Shown: one piece after another, positions 17,500-25,513 of the stretch
Numbering within the stretch: the stretch's first letter is position 1
Layout of the letters: every line of letters starts with the position of its first letter
From: Halorubrum sodomense
GTDB lineage: Archaea > Halobacteriota > Halobacteria > Halobacteriales > Haloferacaceae
Direction: 5' to 3'
Length of the DNA stretch: 64,000 bases
Assembly (NCBI RefSeq): GCF_900111935.1
Contig: NZ_FOYN01000003.1
Span: forward strand, 367,800-431,799
The notes under the pieces: generated by a model
Told to the model about the DNA's origin: nothing
The model's database searches: none
Seen by the model: only the letters and a program-made list of their open reading frames with translations
Translations under genes and position numbers: made by a program

Positions 17500-20346
17500 T
17501 CACTCCGCGAAGTCGACCCCGGTGATCTCGAATCGCGCCCCGCCCGCCTCGCTCTCGACCGCGCGCACCGACCAGCCGTGCGCGTCGGCCACCTGCTCGA
17601 CGATCCGTAACCCGAACCCGGTCCCCGACTGCGACGTCGAGTGGCCGGCGTCGAACACCGCCTCGCGGCGGTCCGGGTCGATCCCCGGCCCGTCGTCCTC
17701 GACGTAGAAGCCGTCGGGGAGCGTCCCGACCGCGACCGTCACCGACTCGCCGCCGTGCTCGACGCTGTCGTCGGGCTCCGCCCGACTGTCACCGGGCGGA
17801 GCCCGGTTGCCCGAGGGACTCCGTCCCTCGCTGCTCGTGGAACCGTGTTCCACGCTGTCGCCGGACTCCGTCCGGCTGCCAGTCGAGCCGTGTTCCACGC
17901 TGTTTCGGATCAGGTTCTCTAACAGCTGTTTGAGCCGCCCCTCGTCCGCGACGACCGTCGCGTTCGCCTCCGCGCGCAGCGTCGCCGCCTTCGTGTCGAC
18001 GGTCCGCCAGCAGGAGTCGACGACCGCCCCGAGGTCGACCGGCTCGGCGTCGGTCACGGGGTCGCCCTCGCGGGCGAGCGTGAGCAGGTCGTCGATCAGC
18101 GCGGTCATCCGGTCGTGGGCGCGCTCGACCGACTCCAGGTGGTCGCTGTCGCACTCCTCGCGGGCGAGCTGCGTCCGGCCGCGCGCGACCTCGAGCGGGT
18201 TCCTGAGGTCGTGCGACACCACGCCAGCGAACTCCTCCAACCGGTCGTTCTGCCGCTCCAGCTCCGCGGTCCGCTCGGCGAGCCGCCGGGTGCGCGCCTC
18301 GGCCTGGAACGCCGTTTCGGCCGCTGTCGCGAGGATACCGGCGAGGTACTCGTCGACGCCGTCGAACACCTCCGGCTCGGACTCCCCGATCGCGATCGTC
18401 CCGTGGTCGCCGACCGGGACGATCAGGAGGCTCCGGAGCGCCGTGTCGGCGTCGAGCGCGTCCGTCTCCCGGATGTCGTCGTACATCTCCGGTTCCCCGG
18501 ACTCGAACACCGCCCAGTTCAGGCTCCCGCCGTCGGGCGTGAACGTCTCGCGCTCCGGCAGCAGCTCCTCCGCGTGCGGCGAGACGGCCATCGGAACCAA
18601 CCCGCCGGCCGCCTCGTCGTGGATCCGGACGGTGACGATCGAGAACCCCAGCACGTCGGTGGCCGCCTCGACCGCCCGCCGGGCGATCTCCTCCCGGGAA
18701 TCCGCCCCGACGAGCGTCCGCGTGGCCCCGTGGAGCCGCTCGACGCGGCGCTCCCGTTCGATGCGGTCGAGCGCCGCCTCGAGGTGGCCGGAGAGGATCT
18801 CGGCCACGAGGACGTCGGTGTCGGTGAACTCGCGCGGCTCCGGCGAGGAGACGACGAACAGCCCGTGGTCGCCGATCGGGCGCAACACGAGACTCTCCGC
18901 CGGCGAGGACTCGTCGAGCGGCTCGTACGTCGAGAGTTCGTCGACGACGACCGACTCCTCGCCGTGAAAGGCCTCCCACGCCAGCGCCGCCCGGCTCCCT
19001 TCCGGCGCGTCCCGGTCGTAGGACGGCTGCGTCTCGAACAGCGCGGGGACCGACTGGCCGAGCGCGGCCGGTTCGAGGCTGTCCCCGTCCGCCGTTCGCA
19101 GGTGGATCCCGCTGAGCCCCGCGTCGATCAGGTCGTCGACCGCCTCGACCGCCAGTTCGGCCGCCTCCTCCGTGGTCCGGGTGTAGTTGAGCTCCCGCGT
19201 CCACTCCCGGAGCCGGGAGAGGGTCCGCTCGCGCTCCTTCCGTTCGGAGACGTCGCGCGTGGTTACCACGTACCCCTCGACGCCGTCGGCCTCGATCCGA
19301 TCGCTACCGACCGATTCGAGCCAGCGGTACCCACCGTCCGCCGTCCGGAACCGGTACTCGGCGCTCGGGGGCGTTCCGCCGGGGTCGACGCTGGCGAAGG
19401 CCGACTCGACGGCCTCGCGGTCATCGGGATGGACGTAGTCGAGCGACCGTTCGCCGAGCAGTTCCGACGGGGCGTGGCCGGTCACGCGCTCGCAGGAGGG
19501 GCTCAGGTACCGGAACCGCCAGTCCCTCGACAGCACCGCGACCACGTCGCTGGCGTGCTCGATGAACGCCCGGTGTCGGTCGCGCTCGGTCTCGTCGCGG
19601 ATCACCCCGACGAACTGCCGCTCCCCGTCGACGGCGAACTCGCCGTACGACAGGGAGACGGGGACCTCGTCGCCGTCGCGGCGGAGCGCGTTGAACCGAA
19701 CGTTCGACCAGTCGACGCCCCGCTCGCCGGTGTCGAGGTACCGCTCCATCGCCTCGCGGTGGTCGTCGCGGTGTCGCTCGGGCATCAGCGTCGTCAGCGG
19801 TTTCCCTTCCAACTCCGACGGTTCGTACCCGAGCACGGACTCGACGGCCGGGTTCGCGAACCGGATCACGCCGTCGGTGTCGATCGTGACGATCGCGTCG
19901 GACGCGCCCTCCGCGACCGCGCGGAACTGCTCGACCGCCTGCTCGGCGTCCCGCTCGGCACGCCGCTTCTCGACGGCCTCGACGATCCGGTTCGCCAGCC
20001 GCTCGTACCGCTCCGTGCCGCCGCGCTTCTGGAGGTAGTCGGTGACGCCGGCGGAGATGGCCTCGCTCGCGACCTCCTCGCTCCCGCGTCCGGTGAAGAG
20101 GACGAAGGGGAGGTCGGGGTCGCGCTCGCGGACCGACTCGAGGAACGCGAGGCCGTCCTTCCCGGGCATCTCGTAGTCTGACACGATACACTCGACCTCC
20201 CGGTCCGCGAGGACGTCGAGCCCGGCTGCGGCGTCGGCCGCGGTCTCGACCGCCAGCCGGTCCTCCTCGCGTTCGAGGAAGGAGGCGGTGACCGCGCGCA
20301 GGTCCGGGTCGTCGTCGACGAGGAGGACCGGAATGCGGTCGGACAT
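17500..20346 (-). CDS. Receiver-PAS-PAS-GAF-GAF histidine kinase with an inserted repeat block
   Basis: A 948-residue soluble signalling protein. Domains in order: receiver (1-120, phosphoacceptor Asp57 in IVSDYEMPG), PAS (about 140-255), PAS (about 258-372), GAF (about 390-535), GAF (about 540-690), HisKA with His712 in VVSHDLRNPLEV, and HATPase (N-box 810-820, G1 DDGPGID at 884-890). Having the receiver at the N-terminus is common in haloarchaea. The ATPase domain carries an insertion of about 45 residues (821-865) right after the N-box, in which the host sequence SVEHG occurs three times and the DNA is made of short perfect hairpins. It may still fold, since the insertion lies in a loop before the ATP lid. 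No transmembrane segments. Confidence 0.92.
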   Translation of the reverse strand: MSDRIPVLLVDDDPDLRAVTASFLEREEDRLAVETAADAAAGLDVLADREVECIVSDYEMPGKDGLAFLESVRERDPDLPFVLFTGRGSEEVASEAISAGVTDYLQKRGGTERYERLANRIVEAVEKRRAERDAEQAVEQFRAVAEGASDAIVTIDTDGVIRFANPAVESVLGYEPSELEGKPLTTLMPERHRDDHREAMERYLDTGERGVDWSNVRFNALRRDGDEVPVSLSYGEFAVDGERQFVGVIRDETERDRHRAFIEHASDVVAVLSRDWRFRYLSPSCERVTGHAPSELLGERSLDYVHPDDREAVESAFASVDPGGTPPSAEYRFRTADGGYRWLESVGSDRIEADGVEGYVVTTRDVSERKERERTLSRLREWTRELNYTRTTEEAAELAVEAVDDLIDAGLSGIHLRTADGDSLEPAALGQSVPALFETQPSYDRDAPEGSRAALAWEAFHGEESVVVDELSTYEPLDESSPAESLVLRPIGDHGLFVVSSPEPREFTDTDVLVAEILSGHLEAALDRIERERRVERLHGATRTLVGADSREEIARRAVEAATDVLGFSIVTVRIHDEAAGGLVPMAVSPHAEELLPERETFTPDGGSLNWAVFESGEPEMYDDIRETDALDADTALRSLLIVPVGDHGTIAIGESEPEVFDGVDEYLAGILATAAETAFQAEARTRRLAERTAELERQNDRLEEFAGVVSHDLRNPLEVARGRTQLAREECDSDHLESVERAHDRMTALIDDLLTLAREGDPVTDAEPVDLGAVVDSCWRTVDTKAATLRAEANATVVADEGRLKQLLENLIRNSVEHGSTGSRTESGDSVEHGSTSSEGRSPSGNRAPPGDSRAEPDDSVEHGGESVTVAVGTLPDGFYVEDDGPGIDPDRREAVFDAGHSTSQSGTGFGLRIVEQVADAHGWSVRAVESEAGGARFEITGVDFAE
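17767..17886 (-). repeat. In-frame block of palindromic hairpin repeats inside the kinase gene
   Basis: Four perfect short hairpins lie within 120 bases: 17771-17785 (TCGGGC-TCC-GCCCGA), 17791-17807 (ACCGGGC-GGA-GCCCGGT), 17812-17830 (CGAGGGAC-TCC-GTCCCTCG) and 17861-17875 (CCGGAC-TCC-GTCCGG). Each has a three-base TCC (or GGA) loop. Between them the host sequence encoding SVEHG is duplicated (copies at about 17753-17770, 17844-17860 and 17889-17904), as if units had been inserted with duplication of the target. The whole block keeps the reading frame. A matching hairpin pair occurs in purA at 53932-53967. Confidence 0.85.
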
Positions 20347-20475
20347 ACGTCCCGAATACCGAACACCCGGATATAACGGTTTTGGCGTTGACAGGCTCTG
20401 TCTCCGAACTTCGCCGGGAGGGGGACCGATTCCGTCGCGTTTCGCCTCGTCGACGCGGCCCGTCGACTCCCCGTC

Positions 20476-20937
20476 TCACTCGTCGGTCGCAGGGCGGAAG
20501 ACGACGAGCCGTTCGCCGTCGGTGACGCGCTCGCCGACGCCGACCGTCACCGCGTCCCCGATCGCCGCCTCGGGCGGGGCGTCGTCCGCGTCCTCGCCGT
20601 CGGTCGCGCCGCCCCCGTCGCCCTCGCCCCGGACGATCCCCGTCAGGCGCGTCGGGCCGAAGTCGGCCACCGCGGTCGCGTACGGCGCGTCGTCCGCGAA
20701 GCGCGGCGAGGGGACGTGGACGACGCTGTACGTCGCCACCGTCCCCGTCTCCGCGAGGGGTTCCCGCGAGAGTTCGGTCGACCCGCACTCCGGACACACC
20801 CGTCGCGGGGGGAGCGAGCCGTGCCCGTTCGGGCAGACCAGGGCGAACCCGTCGCCGTCGGCCAGCGCGTCGAGCCACTCGGCGTGGTCGCGGTCGGTCG
20901 GCGGCGAGCCGCCGGCCGCCCCGTCCCCGTCGCTCAT
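20476..20937 (-). CDS. DUF35/OB-fold zinc-ribbon protein, partner of the thiolase
   Basis: A 153-residue protein with the DUF35 layout: a short helix (DHAEWLDALADGDG), a rubredoxin-like zinc ribbon (CPNGH...VCPECG, residues about 36-55) and an OB-fold (TVATYSVVHVPSPRFADDAP). In archaea such proteins bridge thiolase and HMG-CoA synthase or serve as acyl-CoA-binding partners of SCP-x thiolases. One usual zinc Cys appears as His (CPNGHG), which may still bind metal. An acidic Gly/Asp insertion sits in the OB-fold. The ATG overlaps the thiolase stop by four bases, so the two are translationally coupled and very likely form a complex. Confidence 0.85.
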   Translation of the reverse strand: MSDGDGAAGGSPPTDRDHAEWLDALADGDGFALVCPNGHGSLPPRRVCPECGSTELSREPLAETGTVATYSVVHVPSPRFADDAPYATAVADFGPTRLTGIVRGEGDGGGATDGEDADDAPPEAAIGDAVTVGVGERVTDGERLVVFRPATDE

Positions 20938-22100
20938 TCCGCCACCTCCAGCACGTGGACGACCGCGCTGGCGACCGTGCCGCCGGCGTTGTGCGCGACG
21001 CCGACCTCGGCGTTCGGAACGTGCTCGCTGTTGGGGTGGTCCCCCCGGAGGAGTCGGGTCAGCTCCGCGATCTGCGAGCCGCCGGTCGCGCCGACCGGGT
21101 GCCCCTTCGCCTTCAGGCCGCCGGAGAGGTTCACCGGGAGGTCGCCGTCGGCGGTCGTGATCCCCTCGCGGGCCGCCGAAATCCCCTCGCCCGGCTCGAA
21201 CAGCCCCAGCGACTCCAGCGCCAGCACCTCCGCGATGGTGAAGCAGTCGTGGACCTCCGCCACGTCGACGTCGGTCGCCTCGACGCCGGCGTCGGCGTAG
21301 GCCGCGTCGGCCGCGTCGTCGGCCGCGGGCGTCCGCGCGAGGCGCTCCCGGTCGCCGAGCGCCATCCGGTCGGTCCCCTGCCCGGTCCCCGTCACCGCGA
21401 CCGGCGCGTCGAGGTCGTGACGCTCCGCGTACTCCGCGGAGACCAACACGATCGCGCTCGCGCCGTCGGTGATCGGGCAGGCGTCGTAGAGGTGGAGCGG
21501 CTCCGCGACCGGCGGGGCGTCCATCGCCTCCGCGACGGACACCTCCTTCCGGTACTGGGCGTACTCGTTGGGGACGGCGTTGGCGTGGTTCTTCGACGCG
21601 ACGTGCGCGAGGTCCTCGCGGCTCCCGCCGTACGCGTCGAAGTAAGCGTTCGCCATCAGCGCGTAGGCGCCGGGGAACGTGACGCCCGAGCGCACCTCGA
21701 AGAGGTCGTCGGCCGCGATGGCGAGCCCCTCCGTCACCTCGTCGGTCGGGAGGTTCGTCATGCGCTCCATCCCGCCCGCGAGGACGACGTCGGCGTCGCC
21801 CGCCGCGACCGTTCGGACCGCCTCGCGGACCGCCACCCCGGCCGACGCGCACGCCGACTCGTAGCGCGTCGCCGGGCAGCGGACCCCCGCGGCCTCGGCC
21901 ATCAGCGGCGCCTGATGGCCCTGGTGTTCGGCGAGCGCGCCCATGAAGTTCCCGTAGTTCAGCTCCTCGACGTCGGCCCTGTCGACGTCGGCGTCCTCGA
22001 ACGCCCGGAGCGCGGCCTCGCCGAACAGGTCCCGGCCGGTCCGTTCCGGGTGGCTCCCGAAGCGCGTGAGCCCGACCCCGGCGACGCGTACGTCTGTCAT
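20934..22100 (-). CDS. Thiolase family acyl-CoA acyltransferase (SCP-x / acetyl-CoA acetyltransferase type)
   Basis: A 388-residue thiolase. The nucleophile is Cys84 in YESACASAG; the catalytic histidine lies in KGHPVGATGG near residue 330; HDCFTIAE is the other conserved block. The C-terminal second cysteine of classical thiolases is replaced (AHNAGGTVASA), as in archaeal SCP-x-like enzymes. It condenses or cleaves acyl-CoA thioesters. Co-encoded with the DUF35 protein, it fits either acetoacetyl-CoA formation for the mevalonate pathway or beta-oxidation; the sequence alone does not decide. Upstream is an intergenic region of 118 bases with no strong TATA. Confidence 0.9.
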   Translation of the reverse strand: MTDVRVAGVGLTRFGSHPERTGRDLFGEAALRAFEDADVDRADVEELNYGNFMGALAEHQGHQAPLMAEAAGVRCPATRYESACASAGVAVREAVRTVAAGDADVVLAGGMERMTNLPTDEVTEGLAIAADDLFEVRSGVTFPGAYALMANAYFDAYGGSREDLAHVASKNHANAVPNEYAQYRKEVSVAEAMDAPPVAEPLHLYDACPITDGASAIVLVSAEYAERHDLDAPVAVTGTGQGTDRMALGDRERLARTPAADDAADAAYADAGVEATDVDVAEVHDCFTIAEVLALESLGLFEPGEGISAAREGITTADGDLPVNLSGGLKAKGHPVGATGGSQIAELTRLLRGDHPNSEHVPNAEVGVAHNAGGTVASAVVHVLEVAE

Positions 22101-22218
22101 ACACGGACGGTGATCGGGGATGCGGTTTAGCTCTGCCGGAACCGGGGGTTCCGAGGCGCGACCTTCGAGCGCGGTTCACCGGACGGAAAAGCGGCCGCCG
22201 GCTCGAACGCGCCCCGAC

Positions 22219-22971
22219 TCAGCCGATGTACCGCAGGTCGTCGTCCGGCACCGCCGGCCCCTCCTGCATCTCGCGGATCTTGCCGACGACCTCCTCCATC
22301 TCCTCGGCGCGGTCCTCCAGGCTCTCGTAGTCGACGGACATGTCGAGGACGGTCTCTAAGACCTCCAGCACGGCGCGCGCGCTCTTCGGGTCGACGAGGT
22401 AGCCGCTCGTCTCGCCCATCAGGCAGGCGGCCTCGACCCCGCGGCGGCCGCCAAGCCCGAGCACGAGCCCGGAGACGCCGACGATGCCGCCGGCCGGCTC
22501 GTCAGCGCGGAACTCCACGCCGGCGTCTTCGAGGTCGTCGACGAGATCGGCGTCGGAGACCGCGCCGAGGACGGTGTACTCCTCGACGAGCTCGCCGGTG
22601 GGGACGCCCCCGAGCGCGAACGCCCGCTCGGCGCCGAACTCCTCGGCGATGTCGAGGAACGTCGAGGTGAGCCGGTAGTGACCCGCGTTCGAGCCGGCCT
22701 GGTGGTCGCCGGTCAACACGAGCAGGTCGGCGCCGTCGGTCTCGACGGCGTGGAACTCGGCGCAGGTCAGCGCCGCGACGCCCCCGTCGTCGACGCTCAC
22801 CTGCGGCGGGAACTCCGTGGCGTACACCCGGCGGACCAGCTCCCCGTCGAACTCCTCCAACAGGTGTTCGGCCGCCAGCTTCCCCACGTGGCCGACGCCC
22901 GGTAGCCCCTCGATCAACACCGGGTCGTCCAGTTCCGGCGTCGCGACCGCGTCTATCTCGATGTCGTCCAT
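22219..22971 (-). CDS. PAC2 family protein (proteasome assembly chaperone-like)
   Basis: A 250-residue PAC2-fold protein. It opens with the family pattern PVLIEGLPGVGHVGKLAAEH and contains LVLTGDHQAG and ALGGVPTGE, as in archaeal homologues of proteasome assembly chaperone 2. It ends with a helical EMEEVVGKIREMQ stretch. It is the last gene of the L44e-S27e-aIF2alpha-Nop10 cluster, a pairing conserved in haloarchaea, and lies 101 bases after nop10. A role in proteasome maturation is inferred from the family; direct function in archaea is not established. Confidence 0.87.
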   Translation of the reverse strand: MDDIEIDAVATPELDDPVLIEGLPGVGHVGKLAAEHLLEEFDGELVRRVYATEFPPQVSVDDGGVAALTCAEFHAVETDGADLLVLTGDHQAGSNAGHYRLTSTFLDIAEEFGAERAFALGGVPTGELVEEYTVLGAVSDADLVDDLEDAGVEFRADEPAGGIVGVSGLVLGLGGRRGVEAACLMGETSGYLVDPKSARAVLEVLETVLDMSVDYESLEDRAEEMEEVVGKIREMQEGPAVPDDDLRYIG

Positions 22972-23072
22972 ACCGTATCCGTCCGAGCGGCGGTCACAAG
23001 AGCGTGGCTATTCCGGCGGCGCGCGATAGGTCGCGGCCGACGACCGTCCGTCTGACCTCTGCCGGGCGAGGG

Positions 23073-23249
23073 CTACTCCGACCGCCGCGCCCGCCGGCGG
23101 TACTCGCCGTAGGGGTCCTCCGGGCCGAACGGGGCCGGCGCGCTGTTCTCGGTCGGGCCGTCACATTCGGGACAGCGCTCGCCGAGCGCGTACACCGGGC
23201 GGTCGTGAGCGGTCTCCCAGTTCGCGCAGACGCGGATATCTGATTTCAC
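23073..23249 (-). CDS. nop10: H/ACA RNA-protein complex component Nop10
   Basis: A 58-residue protein starting with GTG (KSDIRVCANWETAHDRP). It has the Nop10 zinc-ribbon remnant CPECDGPTENSAPAPF and a C-terminal basic tail (EYRRRARR). Nop10 stabilises Cbf5 in the H/ACA box pseudouridine synthase complex that modifies rRNA. I chose GTG at 23249 because the family N-terminus starts there and no ATG is nearby. It lies 36 bases after the aIF2-alpha gene in the same operon, the usual archaeal arrangement. The four Cys of longer Nop10s are partly retained: one near the N-terminus plus two in CPEC. Confidence 0.9.
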   Translation of the reverse strand: MKSDIRVCANWETAHDRPVYALGERCPECDGPTENSAPAPFGPEDPYGEYRRRARRSE

Positions 23250-23285
23250 GGGTGAAAAGGCGTCGTGGCGTCGGGTCGCTCTGGG

Positions 23286-24086
23286 TTACTCGTCGTCTTC
23301 GCGCCGCTCGCGGTGGAACTCGCCCACGCCGCCGGCGGCCTCGATGGATTCGCGGGCGCGCTCGGCGGCGGACTCGAGCTGGGCCTCCGCCAGCTTGTAG
23401 TCGGGCGCCCGGACCTTGATCCGGTACTCCGGCGAGCCCACGTAGCCGACGTCGAGCTCGACGCCGTCCGGAATCTCGCCGTTCCCCTCGGCGGCGGCGA
23501 GCGCGTCGCGCACGTCGTCGACGCCGTCGGGGGCGGCCGATTCGAGGTCGACGTATCCGGTCACGTCGACGTACGGGACGGAGACGTTGTTCCGGGCCGC
23601 CTGGACGATGGCCGCGGCGGCCTCCTCGTCGACGTCGACGTCGTCGAGCGCCTCGTTCCCGCTGATCGCGGCCGCCTCGAAGGCGTCGTAGAGGCTCTCG
23701 TACTCCGCGAGGAGCGCGTTCGCGACCGTCGCGTAGCGGTCGTCGTCGACGTCCTCGCCGAGCGCGATGAGCATCCAGTTATCGGCCTTCTGGGCGTTCT
23801 TCCAGTCCTGAATCGTCTCCTTGCGCTGGTGTTCGTTGACGTCTTTGATCGAGAGGTCGATCTGGTTCGACGACTCGTCGATCTCCAGCACCTTCGCCAC
23901 GACCGTCTGCCCCTCGCGGACGTGGTCGCGGACGTTTTTGATCCAGCCGGACGCGACCTCGCTGATGTGACAGAGGCCGCGCTTGTCCTCGTACTCCTCT
24001 AAGTCGACGAACACGCCGAAGTCGGCGATCTCGTCCACCTCGCCGACCACTAGCTCGCCGGGTTCGGGCCAGCCGCTGTACTTCAT
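23286..24086 (-). CDS. Translation initiation factor aIF-2 alpha subunit
   Basis: A 266-residue protein. Residues about 1-85 form the S1 RNA-binding domain ([20 protein letters not shown]), followed by a helical middle domain and a C-terminal alpha-beta domain (about 175-260) that binds the gamma subunit. It takes part in delivering initiator Met-tRNA to the small subunit. Eukaryotic-type Ser51 regulation is not apparent: the loop reads [15 protein letters not shown]. It is in the ribosomal protein operon between S27e and nop10, with 18 bases to S27e. The acidic composition is typical of haloarchaea. Confidence 0.95.
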   Translation of the reverse strand: MKYSGWPEPGELVVGEVDEIADFGVFVDLEEYEDKRGLCHISEVASGWIKNVRDHVREGQTVVAKVLEIDESSNQIDLSIKDVNEHQRKETIQDWKNAQKADNWMLIALGEDVDDDRYATVANALLAEYESLYDAFEAAAISGNEALDDVDVDEEAAAAIVQAARNNVSVPYVDVTGYVDLESAAPDGVDDVRDALAAAEGNGEIPDGVELDVGYVGSPEYRIKVRAPDYKLAEAQLESAAERARESIEAAGGVGEFHRERREDDE

Positions 24087-24104
24087 ATCGGGGAAGCGAG
24101 GCGG

Positions 24105-24278
24105 TTACCGCGCCTCAACGGTTTCGACGATCTCGCCGTGAAGCTCCGCCTCCCCGCCGGTCGGGGTCGCGAGGGTCGTGCCGCAGACCGCACACGACAC
24201 CGTCGAGGAGGCCTTGCCGAAGACGACCTGTTCGTTCTCGCAGTCGCCGCAGGCGACGCGGTGGAAGTCTCCCGCCAT
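24105..24278 (-). CDS. rps27e: Small subunit ribosomal protein S27e
   Basis: A 57-residue zinc-ribbon protein: MAGDFHRVACGDCENEQVVF with paired CxxC motifs (CGDC and CAVC) separated by 16 residues. It binds 16S rRNA in the small subunit. The ATG at 24278 is two bases after the L44e stop; an upstream in-frame codon at 24314 lies inside L44e and is not used. It is in an operon with L44e, aIF2-alpha and nop10. Confidence 0.95.
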   Translation of the reverse strand: MAGDFHRVACGDCENEQVVFGKASSTVSCAVCGTTLATPTGGEAELHGEIVETVEAR

Positions 24279-24280
24279 GC

Positions 24281-24562
24281 TTACTCCTGGAACGTGAGAC
24301 GGCCGGCGCGCCATCCCTCTCGCATGTGGGCCTTTCCGCAGTCGCCGCAGCGGTACTTCAGGTGGGTCTTCTTCGTCGGCTTGTCGCCACCGGGGACCTT
24401 CGAGTACCCGCCGGCGTTGCCGATCGTCGCGAGCGCGCGGCGCTGCTGCCGCGCGTCGCGCTTCATTCCGGTCGCGCGACCCGATCGGACCTTCTCCACC
24501 TCGTGCTCGTGGTGGGAGTCACAGTGGGGACAGTACGTGTTGAAGCGGCGTGGCATTTCCAT
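24281..24562 (-). CDS. rpl44e: Large subunit ribosomal protein L44e
   Basis: A 93-residue protein, starting [14 protein letters not shown] (the native start may be the second Met at codon 3). Four cysteines in two CxxC pairs (CPHC near residue 11, CGDC near residue 72) form the zinc site; [15 protein letters not shown] is the conserved central block contacting tRNA at the E site. First gene of the translation operon. A T-rich promoter element (TTTTAA) lies about 40 bases upstream of the ATG, implying a leader of about 10-15 bases. Confidence 0.95.
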   Translation of the reverse strand: MEMPRRFNTYCPHCDSHHEHEVEKVRSGRATGMKRDARQQRRALATIGNAGGYSKVPGGDKPTKKTHLKYRCGDCGKAHMREGWRAGRLTFQE

Positions 24563-24681
24563 GGATATCGACCTTGAGTCGCGGTTCGTCTCCGACGCTT
24601 AAAACGGGTTTGGTCTCGGGCGCCCGCGATCCGGCCCGTGACTTGCTCCCTCGCGGAGGATGTCCGGCCGCAGTCCCGAGG

Positions 24682-25356
24682 TCAGTCCTCCCACTCCGCG
24701 ACCGCGCGGACCGGCGACCCGTCCCCGTCGCGGAGCCGGAGCGGGAAGGCGTACAGCCGGAACCGCGCGGGGAGCCCGTCGAGTCCGCACAGGTTCTCGA
24801 CGATCGGGAGCGAGCCGCGTAAGAGGGCGTCGTGGGCGGGGGTGCCGTCGGGCTCGTCGGGAGTATCCGGGTCCGGATTCGCTCCACCCGCGGCGGGCGT
24901 CGGATCCGGCCCGAACGTGTCGAGCCCGACGCCGACGCCCGCGGCCCGACAGCGCTCGGCGGCCGCAGCGGTCAGGTACGGGTGGTCGCGGTACCTGTCG
25001 GTCCCCCAGTGCGCCGCCCAGCCGGTCCGGACGACCAAGAGGTCGACGTCGGGGTCGATGGCGTCGGGGTCGGGCAACGCCTCGGCCCCGATCGGCTCCC
25101 GCGGCGTCAACGGCCGGGAGTCGACGAGACGCGCGTCGAACGCGAACTTCCCGACGCCGCGCTCGTCGATCGCCTCCCCCTCGGGGAGCGTGTGCCGCGG
25201 CGCGTCGACGTGCGTTCCCGCGTGGGTTCCGGTGCGGAGTTCGCTCGTGGCGTAGCCATCGGCCTCGTGGGTCGCGTCCGGCGCGAGCGACACGTCGGGG
25301 TCGCCCGGGTACGTCGGCATACCCGTCTCGATCGGTCGCGAGCAGTCGCGGAACAC
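24682..25356 (-). CDS. Cyclase family protein (kynurenine formamidase-like metal-dependent hydrolase)
   Basis: About 224 residues. The metal-binding signature HxGTHxDxPxH is seen as HAGTHVDAPRH, preceded by the family opening SRPIETGMPTYPGDPDV. I place the start at GTG 25356 (MFRDCSRPIETG) because the conserved N-terminus begins there and a TTAA-type element lies 25-30 bases upstream; an ATG start at Met13 would cut into the first conserved strand. Members hydrolyse N-formylkynurenine or related amides, or act as isatin hydrolase or polyketide-cyclase-like enzymes; the substrate is unknown. A Gly/Pro/Asp-rich loop (about residues 146-165) is a haloarchaeal insertion. Divergent from the S9 peptidase. 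Confidence 0.85.
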   Translation of the reverse strand: MFRDCSRPIETGMPTYPGDPDVSLAPDATHEADGYATSELRTGTHAGTHVDAPRHTLPEGEAIDERGVGKFAFDARLVDSRPLTPREPIGAEALPDPDAIDPDVDLLVVRTGWAAHWGTDRYRDHPYLTAAAAERCRAAGVGVGLDTFGPDPTPAAGGANPDPDTPDEPDGTPAHDALLRGSLPIVENLCGLDGLPARFRLYAFPLRLRDGDGSPVRAVAEWED

Positions 25357-25380
25357 GGCCGGCGGTCGAACCGCGGCGGG

Positions 25381-25386
25381 GTTAAG
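25381..25386 (-). promoter_or_regulatory. TATA-like element of the cyclase gene
   Basis: On the minus strand GTTAAG occupies 25-30 bases before the GTG at 25356, in otherwise G+C-rich sequence. It decides the GTG start over the ATG 36 bases further in. Confidence 0.45.
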
Positions 25387-25513
25387 TCGGTCGCCGGCGC
25401 TCCGGGTCGGCCCGCGGCCGCGAACCGAATCGGTCCGCGCCGGACCGTCCCCCACCGCCCCGCGAGGTTCCGCGGCCCGAACGTATTTCCTCCGCCCGCC
25501 GCTGCTTCGGTCC

